From positions 310,001-374,000 of the forward strand of contig NZ_FYED01000006.1 in the NCBI RefSeq assembly GCF_900187565.1: a DNA stretch of 64,000 nt, in the 5' to 3' direction. Shown in pieces: positions 18,211-26,631 of the stretch (positions are counted from its first letter, which is position 1; every line of letters starts with the position of its first letter). This DNA is from Pseudomonas sp. Irchel 3A7. GTDB taxonomy: Bacteria; Pseudomonadota; Gammaproteobacteria; Pseudomonadales; Pseudomonadaceae. The notes under the pieces are model-generated. The model saw only the letters and a list, made by a program, of their open reading frames with translations. It searched no databases and was not told the origin of the DNA. The translations under genes and the position numbers were made by a program.

Positions 18211-19872
18211 GTGATTGCGATAGGTGAGGCGTGGAAGACGGGGCTGTTGGGGCGAGGGCACTGGCTTCGCAATATAGTGTCTGGCGTGATCGTCGGGGTC
18301 GTGGCGCTCCCTCTGGCAATGGCGTTTGCCATCGCCTCTGGCGTCAAGCCTGAACAAGGCATCTACACCGCAATCATCGGTGGTCTGCTGGTTTCGCTCT
18401 TTGGCGGAAGCCGCTTGCAAATTGCCGGTCCGACAGGTGCGTTCATCGTGATTCTGGCGGGCGTCACCGCCGAGCATGGTGTTGACGGCCTGCAGATCGC
18501 CACGATGATGGCGGGGGCCATGCTGTTATTGCTGGGGATGGCCCGGCTCGGTGCAATCATCAAGTTTATTCCCGATCCGGTGATCGTCGGATTCACTGCG
18601 GGCATCGGTGTGATCATATGGGTCGGGCAGTGGAGAGACTTTTTCGGTTTACCGAAGGTCAGTGGAGAACACTTCCATGAAAAGCTCTGGCATCTGCTCC
18701 AGGCCCTGCCGGATCTTCATATCGCCACAACCCTGTTGGCGGTGATCAGCCTTTTCCTGGTCATAAGCGCATCCAGAATTCCCGGACTCAAACGGATACC
18801 TGGCCCGCTGATCGCCATGGCCGTCGCTACCGCGATACAGTCAACCTTTCACTTCGAGGGGGTCGCCACCATTGGCAGTGCATTTGGCGGCATACCTCAA
18901 GGTCTGCCAGCGATGAGCCTGCCTGAAATCACGCTGTCGCGTGTCATCGATTTGATTGGTCCGGCGTTCACGATCGCCATGCTGGGAGCCATCGAATCAC
19001 TGCTGTCGGCGATGGTGGCCGATGGCATGGCAGGTACCAAGCATGATTCCAACCAGGAGCTGATCGGTCAGGGTGTGGCCAACCTGGTCACGCCCTTGTT
19101 TGGCGGCTTTGCCGCTACCGGGGCCATTGCCCGCACGGCAACCAATATCCGCAATGGCGGCACAAGCCCGCTGGCCGGCATTACGCACGCCGTCACCCTG
19201 GTGCTTATTATTCTGTTTCTGGCACCTCTGGCCTCAAACATCCCGCTGTGCGCCCTGGCCGCTATTCTTTTCGTGGTCGCGTACAACATGAGCGAGTTGA
19301 AGCATTTCAAGCGCATGGTCCAGCGAGCCCCGCGCGCAGACGTATCGATCCTGCTCATCACCTTCAGCCTCACCGTGTTCAGCGACCTGGTGATCGCCGT
19401 GAATATCGGCGTCATTCTGGCGATGCTGCACTTCATGCGCCGCATGGCCTCATCCGTGGAGGTGCAACAGGTCGTCGAGCACGAGCTGGAAGAAGAGCTA
19501 AGGGCCAACGGGCATGCTCGCCTGCCGCCCGGGACATTGATTTATACGATTGAAGGGCCGTTGTTCTTTGGCGCGGCCGAGACTTTCGAGCGAGTCCTGG
19601 CTCAGACCCATACCGACCCACGCCTGCTGATTATCCGTTTGAAGCACGTTCCATTCATGGATATCACAGGCTTACAGGTGCTGGAGGAGGTCATCCAGCA
19701 GCTGCACAAGCGGCATATCGTGGTGAAACTTTGCGAGGCGAATACGAAAGTGCGTAACAAGCTCGAAAGGGTGGGGATCTTGCAAGAAATCGGCACGGAG
19801 CATTACCACACCGACTTCAACACCGCGCTGGCTGAAGCTGTCAGTCTCGCTGAGGAGACATCGACTGTTTAG
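18211..19872 (+). CDS. SulP family inorganic anion transporter
   Basis: A 553-aa SulP permease. About 11-14 membrane segments (residues about 25-420) begin with the family motif VVALPLAMAFAIASG, and a C-terminal cytoplasmic STAS domain follows (about residues 440-540, with FMDITGLQVLEEV). SulP proteins carry sulfate, bicarbonate or dicarboxylates. No carbonic anhydrase or sulfur gene is adjacent to decide among them. Translation starts at GTG 18211 with GAGGAG 7 bases upstream. Confidence 0.9.
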   Translation: MIAIGEAWKTGLLGRGHWLRNIVSGVIVGVVALPLAMAFAIASGVKPEQGIYTAIIGGLLVSLFGGSRLQIAGPTGAFIVILAGVTAEHGVDGLQIATMMAGAMLLLLGMARLGAIIKFIPDPVIVGFTAGIGVIIWVGQWRDFFGLPKVSGEHFHEKLWHLLQALPDLHIATTLLAVISLFLVISASRIPGLKRIPGPLIAMAVATAIQSTFHFEGVATIGSAFGGIPQGLPAMSLPEITLSRVIDLIGPAFTIAMLGAIESLLSAMVADGMAGTKHDSNQELIGQGVANLVTPLFGGFAATGAIARTATNIRNGGTSPLAGITHAVTLVLIILFLAPLASNIPLCALAAILFVVAYNMSELKHFKRMVQRAPRADVSILLITFSLTVFSDLVIAVNIGVILAMLHFMRRMASSVEVQQVVEHELEEELRANGHARLPPGTLIYTIEGPLFFGAAETFERVLAQTHTDPRLLIIRLKHVPFMDITGLQVLEEVIQQLHKRHIVVKLCEANTKVRNKLERVGILQEIGTEHYHTDFNTALAEAVSLAEETSTV

Positions 19873-19893
19873 AGGCTGACGGTCCGTGCCGGG

Positions 19894-20082
19894 TTATGGC
19901 TTGGTGCTGGTGGCGTGCTTGCTTTTGGTCGAATAGCTGGCGCCGTGGGCGTCCAGGTAGTCACGAATCAGCTGGCGGACCACCTGCGAAGGCGTCAAAT
20001 CCTGTGCTGCACAGAGCTCCTCGAACGCTTTTTTCTTGATGGGATCAATGAGCACAGTGAGGCGCGCAGTCTTGCTTTCCAT
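19894..20082 (-). CDS. Ribbon-helix-helix (CopG-like) DNA-binding protein
   Basis: A 62-aa protein with the ribbon-helix-helix pattern: a short strand (ARLTVLID), then helix FEELCAAQD, a turn, and helix TPSQVVRQLIRDYL. A Lys/Ser-rich tail follows. Such proteins are dimeric repressors or antitoxins. No toxin partner was seen next to it, and it is convergent with the SulP gene. A GTG start 15 bases upstream (20097) is also possible; neither has a strong ribosome site. Confidence 0.65.
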   Translation of the reverse strand: MESKTARLTVLIDPIKKKAFEELCAAQDLTPSQVVRQLIRDYLDAHGASYSTKSKHATSTKP

Positions 20083-20400
20083 GGGGTATTCAATCACTCA
20101 ATCGCTAGATGTTAATCAAATTGTAATTGCCTTGTCCGGTGCTGTCACTGTTACGACCGTGGGTCGTTCGGCAGGTCGATTGTGACCAGTCATGTGCGAC
20201 CGGGAAAGACTTCAGGGCTATCCTGAGTCTTTGAGACTGAGCACTGTTGTGATCTTGTGTCCCGAGGCAGGCAGAACCGCGTTTTTTGGCATCAGGATCC
20301 AGTATTGAATGTTGCGCTCACCCTCTAGTGAAGAGGGCTCTTTTGGTGCTCCACAGGCCTTTAAGGATAAAGCCCGGTGGCCGTATGGAAAGTAGCAGCA

Positions 20401-22965
20401 ATGAATGCAAAAGTCGGACTGACGAGTGACGCAGAGGCGGAAGACTTTTTCATACAAACATTGGAGCAGGCGATCGATGCGGTTGTGATCATTGATGATC
20501 ACAACCGGGTGGTGTTTTTCAATAGCGCCGCCGAGACGTTTTGGGGCTGTTCGCGGATTGACGTGCTGGGTCGAAATGTCAGCACCCTGGTCCCTCACAC
20601 ATTACGCGCCCATCATGATGGCTATGTCAGTGCCAACCGCGAGACGGGGATCAACAAAATCGTGGGCGTCAGTCGGGATGTCCGAATCGAGCGTGAGGAT
20701 GGCGAGGAGCGCTGGGGCTCTATGTCTATCTCGAAAATCGCTCTTCATGACCGAATCCTGTACGCGGCCTTCCTCAAGGATATAACGCAATTACGCTTGA
20801 ACGACATCGAACGCGGCTTGCTGTCGATGTCGGTCAATGTCACCAGTTCGGCCACCTGTATTGTTGACGCGAACTCATACCTTATCTATGTCAACGATGG
20901 GCTGATTCGGCTGCTGGGCTATTCCCGTGAGGAAATGATCGGGCAGTCACCGCTGATGTTCTTCGTCTCCGATGTTCCTGCGCAAGCGCCTGCGGAACCA
21001 GGGCTGGAAGGCATTCTCTGTGGTCAACCTCATGATGTAAGCGCCTTGATCAGCAAGCGCAACGGTCAACGACTATGGGTGCACGTCTCATCAACACCCG
21101 TGTTCGACGCGCAAGGCTTGCTCGAAAATGTCGTGATCGTATTGACCGACATTACCCAGTCAAAACTGCATGAAGTCCTGCAGGAGAGGGTCATTGGTGC
21201 ACTGCTGAAAGAGGAACCCCTGGAGAGCGTGCTAACCATGATGTGCCACGAAATTGAGCGCATCGCCCCCGAAGTCATTGTCTCGATCCTGAGCGTGGAC
21301 GAGGAGGGGATCTTGCACCCGCTAGCCAGTCCAGGCTTGCCCACCGATTACTCCAGGGCCATTGAAGGATTATCCATCGGTCCTGTGGCGGGTTCCTGCG
21401 GCACGGCCGCCTATCGGGGTGAGCCGGTTCTGGTAACCGACATCAATAATGACCCGCTGTGGGCTGAGTACAAATGTCTGGCGAAACAGTCAGGCTTGCG
21501 GGCTTGTTGGTCTATTCCTGTGCGCAACGGCGCGGGACGGATTGCGGCGACCTTTGCGCTCTACTTCAGGGAAAGCCGCGGCCCCGACCCCTTGCACGCT
21601 CATTTGGTGTCGGCAGGGACGCACTTGTGCATGTTGGCACTTGAGCGGGAGGAGGCGCGTCAATCCATTCGAAGAATGGCTTTCTACGATGCGTTGACCG
21701 GCTTGCCCAACCGAAACTTCCTGCTTTCCCAAGCACACAAATGCATTCTCGAAATGACTCGAGAGGCTGCAGAGCTTGCCGTTCTGTTTATCGATCTGGA
21801 CCGATTCAAGCAAGTCAACGACGCCTTGGGGCACGCGTCGGGAGACGAGTTGCTGCGAGTCATGGCCCAACGGTTACGCAGCGTGCTTCGAGAGTCTGAT
21901 TTCGTTGGGCGTTTATCCGGTGATGAGTTCGTGTTGGTACTGCCGCGGATGAATGCGACACAGGTCACGATCTTTCTTGAGCGACTGATGATGATCCTGA
22001 AGGCGCCGACGACGATTGCGGGCACTTCTATCGTTGTTTCCGCCAGCATCGGCATCAGCCTGTTCCCAGGGGATGGTCAAGACATGGAGAGTCTGTTGCA
22101 TTGCGCTGACATTGCCATGTACCAGGCCAAACGGGCCGAGCGGGGGACCTTCAGTTTCTTTCTTGAAGAGATGAACAGACTCGCTCAAGGGCGATTGATG
22201 CTGGAAACAGAACTGCGCAAAGCGCTCACTGACAGTGGCCTGTCACTCCATTATCAGCCACAAATCGACCTGAGCAGCGGGCGTCTGGTCGGTGTTGAGG
22301 CACTGGCGCGTTGGGCACACCCAACACTCGGTACTATCTCGCCAATGCAATTTATTCCGCTTGCCGAGGAATGCGGGCTGATCAATGACCTGAGTCAATG
22401 GGTGTTGCGCGAGGCCTGTGAACAGCTTGCCCAGTGGCAGCGGCACGGTTTGCAGATTCCGTCCGTGTCGATCAACCTCTCGCCCATCAATTTTCACAAC
22501 CTGAACCTGGCGACGCTGATTGCTCAACAACTGCAACGTTGCGGCTTGCAGCCCGTTAATTTATGCGTGGAAGTGACCGAGGGTGTGTTGCTGAGCGACA
22601 GTCTGGGGGCCGAGCAAGCCATCCGGGATTTGCATGCATTGGGGGTACGACTGGCCATTGATGACTTTGGTACAGGTTATTCCAGCCTTGGGTATTTACG
22701 GCACCTGCCAATCAGCGAGCTGAAACTGGACAAGAGCTTTGTCGACGATCTGGAACACGACATGTCCTGCCGCGCTTTAAGCGAGTCCGTCATTGCAATA
22801 GGCAGAGGGCTTTCGTTGCACGTAGTGGCTGAAGGTATTGAGCACGCTATTCAGTGTGAGATTCTCAAAGACCAAGGCTACAAGATCGGGCAAGGTAACT
22901 TTTTTTCAGCGCCACTGTCTTGCCGGGATTTTGAACAATGGTTCACAGCGTACGGTCATGATTGA
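20401..22965 (+). CDS. PAS-PAS-GAF-GGDEF-EAL protein (cyclic-di-GMP turnover)
   Basis: An 854-aa signalling protein. Its order is PAS (about 20-125), second PAS (about 135-245), GAF (about 255-410), GGDEF (about 425-590) and EAL (about 605-850). The cyclase motif reads SGDEF, one of the accepted active variants. The EAL domain has EALARW, EVTEGVLL and DDFGTGYSSL, the metal-binding set expected of an active phosphodiesterase. No transmembrane segment was seen, so it is a cytosolic sensor. The start could also be GTG at 20377, which has AAGGA before it. It stands alone as a transcription unit. Confidence 0.9.
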   Translation: MNAKVGLTSDAEAEDFFIQTLEQAIDAVVIIDDHNRVVFFNSAAETFWGCSRIDVLGRNVSTLVPHTLRAHHDGYVSANRETGINKIVGVSRDVRIEREDGEERWGSMSISKIALHDRILYAAFLKDITQLRLNDIERGLLSMSVNVTSSATCIVDANSYLIYVNDGLIRLLGYSREEMIGQSPLMFFVSDVPAQAPAEPGLEGILCGQPHDVSALISKRNGQRLWVHVSSTPVFDAQGLLENVVIVLTDITQSKLHEVLQERVIGALLKEEPLESVLTMMCHEIERIAPEVIVSILSVDEEGILHPLASPGLPTDYSRAIEGLSIGPVAGSCGTAAYRGEPVLVTDINNDPLWAEYKCLAKQSGLRACWSIPVRNGAGRIAATFALYFRESRGPDPLHAHLVSAGTHLCMLALEREEARQSIRRMAFYDALTGLPNRNFLLSQAHKCILEMTREAAELAVLFIDLDRFKQVNDALGHASGDELLRVMAQRLRSVLRESDFVGRLSGDEFVLVLPRMNATQVTIFLERLMMILKAPTTIAGTSIVVSASIGISLFPGDGQDMESLLHCADIAMYQAKRAERGTFSFFLEEMNRLAQGRLMLETELRKALTDSGLSLHYQPQIDLSSGRLVGVEALARWAHPTLGTISPMQFIPLAEECGLINDLSQWVLREACEQLAQWQRHGLQIPSVSINLSPINFHNLNLATLIAQQLQRCGLQPVNLCVEVTEGVLLSDSLGAEQAIRDLHALGVRLAIDDFGTGYSSLGYLRHLPISELKLDKSFVDDLEHDMSCRALSESVIAIGRGLSLHVVAEGIEHAIQCEILKDQGYKIGQGNFFSAPLSCRDFEQWFTAYGHD

Positions 22966-23323
22966 ACGCGACGCTCGGATTTGCCCTTTACCCACTCCAC
23001 TGGGGGTGGGGGCGAGCATGTGATGGACGACTAACCTGCAGACCTCATAAAACGTATCCGCCGCACGTTCTGGTCGTCCGGCAGATCGTGCGCAGGCTGG
23101 AAAGCAGCGGTCGACTGGTGCTGGTCGATGGCGCCCGCTGCTTTCAGGTGTCGTCCCAGTTCGATTTCTTTCGATTTCACTGAGCTCGATGTCCTGAGAA
23201 TTCATGTGATCCCAACAGGCTTGTTTCACAAACAGCGCACTAGCAGTTCTGCTAGTAGGCAGCGCTGGCCAATTGCGCGAGAGTAGTAGCCTGAATCGAC
23301 GGACCTTTCAGCGAGCCCGCCCA
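22966..23323. other. Gap with a strong hairpin upstream of the RHS gene
   Basis: No gene was recognised. A perfect 8-bp inverted repeat occupies 23239-23246 and 23249-23256 (actagcag / ctgctagt, loop tt). It is flanked by outer CAGCGC and GCGCTG arms at 23233-23238 and 23262-23267, making a compact stem about 65-90 bases before the RHS start. It may be a terminator of the preceding gene or a regulatory structure. Confidence 0.5.
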
Positions 23324-24385
23324 ATGAGAAAGAACCGCGAACCACCGCTCTGCCGCTACCGCTACGACGCACTGGATCGCCTGGCCGTTTGCACGCCAGC
23401 AGAGCAGGCAAGCACCGGGCGTTACTATCAGAAAAACCGCCTGGCCACCGAAATCCAGGGCTTGGTGCAGCATTCAATCTTTCAATACGACGATCAACTG
23501 TTGGCGCAGCACCAGCATCAGGGTGGCACCGTAGCAACAACCTTGCTCATCACCGATCAACAACGCTCGGTGTTGAACGCACTCGACGCAACACCGCCGC
23601 GTTCCGTCGCCTACACACCTTACGGCCACCGCCCTATGGGAAACGGCTTGCTCAGCCTGCTCGGTTTCAACGGCGAACAGCCGGATCTGGTGACAGGGCA
23701 TTATCATTTGGGTAATGGTTACCGCCAATTCAACCCCGTGCTGATGCGGTTTAATAGTCCGGACAGCTGGAGTCCATTTGGGAAGGGGGGATTCAATGTT
23801 TATGCATATTGTGCAGGAAACCCAATCAACAGGAGGGATCCAACAGGGCATGCGCTATTAAAACCAGTCATGCGACTATTTAAGCAGAAGGGATTCGATG
23901 ACACCGATTTCATGGATGCGTTACCTTCCATGAAAAAAACTCTGGGTGGCAATAAAGCGATAAGGAAAGCGGCAGTTGCGGCAGGCACGACGCCTGAAAA
24001 GTATCTCATCAATAAAGCCGTCAATGCCTATGTGGACGAATCATATAAATTTTTAAATATGCATGATGACTTCCTTAAACAGTCAGATACTCTTTCTAGT
24101 GTGATTGATGATATTTTCCGGGCTGCAATAAGAATAGATGAATATAAGCGGGTTAGTTATAGGCTATTTGGTCTTGATGGGCAATTGAATGCGGAAACGA
24201 TTGATAAGGTACTTATGTGGAATGGAGAGTTTTTTAGTTGGAAAAATGCAGCTAAACAAATGGCTAATGATAGAATCATGGCTTTACCGGGGATTCAGTC
24301 TGCCCCCCCACCGCCTTATACAAGATTCCCTCCCTCGTCGCCTCCTCAACCGAGTGACGTCGGTAACAACATCCGACAGCCATGA
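23324..24385 (+). CDS. Short RHS repeat-associated core protein with variable C-terminal tip
   Basis: A 353-aa protein. It begins with an RHS-type YRYDALDRL unit, passes through the conserved RHS core (RFNSPDSWSPFGKGG, then NVYAYCAGNPINRRDPTGH near residues 140-185), and then changes to a distinct tip of about 165 residues. The tip is helical and Lys/Asp-rich, with an AT-rich coding sequence unlike the core, and ends in a Pro-rich segment. This is the layout of polymorphic toxins, in which the part after the core is the effector. No toxin fold was recognised and no immunity gene follows. It is much shorter than full RHS proteins and lacks a secretion domain, so it may be an orphan tip module. 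Confidence 0.78.
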   Translation: MRKNREPPLCRYRYDALDRLAVCTPAEQASTGRYYQKNRLATEIQGLVQHSIFQYDDQLLAQHQHQGGTVATTLLITDQQRSVLNALDATPPRSVAYTPYGHRPMGNGLLSLLGFNGEQPDLVTGHYHLGNGYRQFNPVLMRFNSPDSWSPFGKGGFNVYAYCAGNPINRRDPTGHALLKPVMRLFKQKGFDDTDFMDALPSMKKTLGGNKAIRKAAVAAGTTPEKYLINKAVNAYVDESYKFLNMHDDFLKQSDTLSSVIDDIFRAAIRIDEYKRVSYRLFGLDGQLNAETIDKVLMWNGEFFSWKNAAKQMANDRIMALPGIQSAPPPPYTRFPPSSPPQPSDVGNNIRQP

Positions 24386-24439
24386 CTACCCACCCGTTGA
24401 ACAATTGACTGTGCGCTGGTTGAACAGCGCAACATTCAG

Positions 24440-24595
24440 CGTTTTTGCTGAAATGGCCAACAAACGCGTGGCCTGACCCTGAACATCTCGCTGGAAACGG
24501 TGAAGTGGAACTTGAAAAGCATCTACGCCAAGCTGGTGGTTTCGAGTCGTTATGACGCCGTGTCGTGGGCGCGCAAGAATGGGTTGATCGAGTAA
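24440..24595 (+). pseudogene. Remnant of a LuxR-type regulator (C-terminal HTH)
   Basis: The end of this stretch translates to NISLETVKWNLKSIYAKL, then VVSSRYDAVSWARKNGLIE and a stop at 24593-24595. That is the last part of a LuxR/MalT-type DNA-binding domain. Upstream the frame breaks: the preceding helix (AEMANKRVA) lies in another frame and ends in TGA. No intact N-terminal part exists, because the RHS gene abuts. Confidence 0.75.
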
Positions 24596-24853
24596 GGGCG
24601 AAGCAGGAGGGGCGTTATTTAAACGCGCTCGATATTGCTTGTTTAAGCGCCCTACAACTTGCTTCCTGAAAGCTACAAGACCTTGCGTCGTTGCCTACGG
24701 GTACGCCAGAATCCGCCGGCTTGTGCGCCTTGGGGCCGCTCGGTAACTTTGTTCGGGTCACTGATGGCAGTGATCGGGTTTAGCAGCCCGGGGTTGTAAG
24801 CAAGGTGCACAAGCGCTGTCAGTCAGGCATTTCCATGTCTGCACTTGATGGTG

Positions 24854-24922
24854 GCTGTGCGCAGGGCGCCTTCGGGCGCGCCGGCTTTGCTAGCTTCCCC
24901 GGTCTGCTAACCTGCGCACAGC
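24854..24922 (+). ncRNA. Structured leader element upstream of the DUF6124 gene
   Basis: Perfect 12-bp arms gctgtgcgcagg (24854-24865) and cctgcgcacagc (24911-24922) enclose a small hairpin GCGCC-TTCG-GGCGC (24866-24879) with a UUCG tetraloop. The outer stem ends 56 bases before the start codon at 24979. The shape is that of a folded 5' leader. The function is not known and it could equally be a protein-binding palindrome. Confidence 0.5.
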
Positions 24923-24978
24923 TGCCTCCCTCTCGTTTAGCAGCAAGAGGATAGGCACCCCAAACAGGAAGCGAGCTT

Positions 24979-25386
24979 ATGTTCAAAGTCACGCCCAATC
25001 CCCCGGAAACCGACCCGGTCTCCCCATACGAACCCGATTCAAACAAACTCAACGAAGCCGCCGAACGCGCCCTCGATTACCACTTCCCCTCGACGGCCGA
25101 CATCAAGGCCACGCCGCGAACACCCAGCACGCTGTTTACCGTCGACCCAGAAGCTACGCGCGAAACCCTGATGGTTTATCTGGTCGAGACACTGGCCTCG
25201 GTCGATGTGATGGTGCATCAGTTGGTCGATCATCTGGACGGCGGGTCGCGCAATGCGCTGCTGGGCATTTCCAACAGCGTGATGCTGGCGGAAATCACTG
25301 CGAATCGGGTGTTGGATCAGACACTCTACTTGTGGCGAGGGGATAGATCCCCTCACCACAAAGCGCTCAGTGCTGCTGGTTCCTAA
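24979..25386 (+). CDS. DUF6124 family protein
   Basis: A 135-aa protein of the kind common in fluorescent pseudomonads. It starts MFKVTPNPPETDPVSPYEPD, has a central helical segment (ATRETLMVYLVETLASVDVM) and a second helix around NALLGISNSVMLAEI. Its function is unknown. AGGAAG precedes the ATG. The last 20 or so residues appear to be encoded by a REP-like palindrome (25330-25361), so the native C-terminus may have been replaced. Confidence 0.78.
   Translation: MFKVTPNPPETDPVSPYEPDSNKLNEAAERALDYHFPSTADIKATPRTPSTLFTVDPEATRETLMVYLVETLASVDVMVHQLVDHLDGGSRNALLGISNSVMLAEITANRVLDQTLYLWRGDRSPHHKALSAAGS
25330..25361. repeat. REP-like palindrome
   Basis: An inverted repeat of the form tgtggcgagggga (from 25331) with tcccctcaccaca on the other side. 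It resembles the GTGGCGAGGGGA type of Pseudomonas REP sequences. It lies inside the 3' end of the DUF6124 frame. Confidence 0.6.
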
Positions 25387-25533
25387 GCGCAAAACACCAG
25401 CGCGGCGAAGGAGGGGAACGTTGCGTAGACGCGCCGATTACTTCCCCCGCTGGCGTTTCGCGGGGGCACCAGCCCTGTTGGAGGGGGCAACTGCTTTTCC
25501 GAGTATCAAACCCAGGGAGTCGCCGCATCTCTT

Positions 25534-25915
25534 ATGGCTAATAAACTCACTACAAAGACTGCCATCGTTACCGGGGCCGCCCAAGGGATTGGCGCAGCGA
25601 TTACGCAACTCTTCGCGCAGGAGGATTGCTTTGTCTACGTCACGGATATCAACGACGATCTCGACAGAGCCGTCGCAGGTTCACTCGATGATCGCGTCAC
25701 CTATCTACACCTTGATGTGCGGCGCGAAGATGATTGGCAGCGAGTGACGACGCAGATCCTGAAAGAGCGCGGCAGGCTGGACGTCCTGGTGAACAATGCG
25801 GGTATCACCGGATTTTGAGCATGGCGCCGTGCGACATGACGCTGAGCATGCGCGCTGGAGGACTGGCACGCCGTGCATCGGACCAATCTCGATGGTGTTG
25901 TAAACGTTGAAAGTA
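25534..25915 (+). pseudogene. Truncated SDR oxidoreductase
   Basis: The N-terminal half of a short-chain dehydrogenase: TGAAQGIG at residues 14-21 and the NNAG motif near 88, with a stop after 94 codons. The homology continues in another frame as LEDWHAVHRTNLDGVVNV (about 25855-25910), so at least one frameshift is present, and the sequence then stops abruptly. The catalytic Tyr-x-x-x-Lys half is missing. AT-rich transposon DNA begins at the break. Confidence 0.8.
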
Positions 25916-25965
25916 TTCCGGACAGCTAGAATCTTCATGTTTATCATATGGTTATAGTAGGGTCA

Positions 25966-26011
25966 CGTTCTATTAGCGGAAAACAGATTTCTGTTTTCCG
26001 CTAATAGAACG
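25966..26011. repeat. 46-bp perfect palindrome at the transposon side of the SDR break
   Basis: Two exact 22-base arms (25966-25987 and 25990-26011) are separated by only two bases. The arm begins cgttctattagcgg. A related string (agaatagaac) followed by an A/T tract recurs at 26331-26340. It could be two fused transposon ends, a TnsB-type binding site, or a transcription barrier. Confidence 0.7.
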
Positions 26012-26631
26012 CATTTTTCATTTTTCCGGTTATGAACCGTCAGTAGTACCCCTTAACTCCGGGCGTGCTTCGGGTGCATAAAGCCCTATCTATGGAGGGG
26101 CTTAAATGCGCTAACGCGATGCTTGCCACACAGACTCGTGAGAAACTCAGACTTGGTGATGAAATTCTCAGCACGATTCGGAGTTCGACCTTGAAGTGGG
26201 CTTGGCCGCGACAATCGAATATCCCTTTGCGCCTTTGGGTAGACCTTCGGTAGTGCTTCCACGACATTCTTAAAGTCGTCGAATACCTAAAAACCAAAAT
26301 CAATCGAGTTCGTCTAGTGCGCTGACTGGTAGAATAGAACATTTTGGAACTAAAAATGAAATTGCTATGCGAACAGGTGAAAGTGATGGATAGTTGATTA
26401 TCGAATATATTGAAATTGAATTATTTGTATTTTATTTTACAACTTTCTGATATTCAGAAAGTTTTCTGATTTTACAAGATCTGACTACATAAATTTTTCG
26501 TTTTCAATATTTATAATAATCGAGATTTGGTCATCTAACCACGTTTTTTATGAGTTTCCGACAGCTTGCACGAAGGGTGTCTTTGACTATGATGGACGTC
26601 ATTCAATCTGAGTGAGAGTCTAAATTTGGTT
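26012..26631. other. AT-rich leader of the transposition operon
   Basis: No intact gene was recognised. A perfect inverted repeat lies at 26441-26463 (arms aactttctga / tcagaaagtt, spacer tat) and is followed by another ttctga, suggesting an operator or transposase site. Minus-strand reading frames near 26040-26300 look like decayed coding sequence but match nothing recognisable. Confidence 0.45.

Noticed and set aside
26040..26342. Minus-strand frames in the AT-rich leader, considered as a TnsA or transposase remnant
   Set aside because: Broken by stops and without any catalytic motif.
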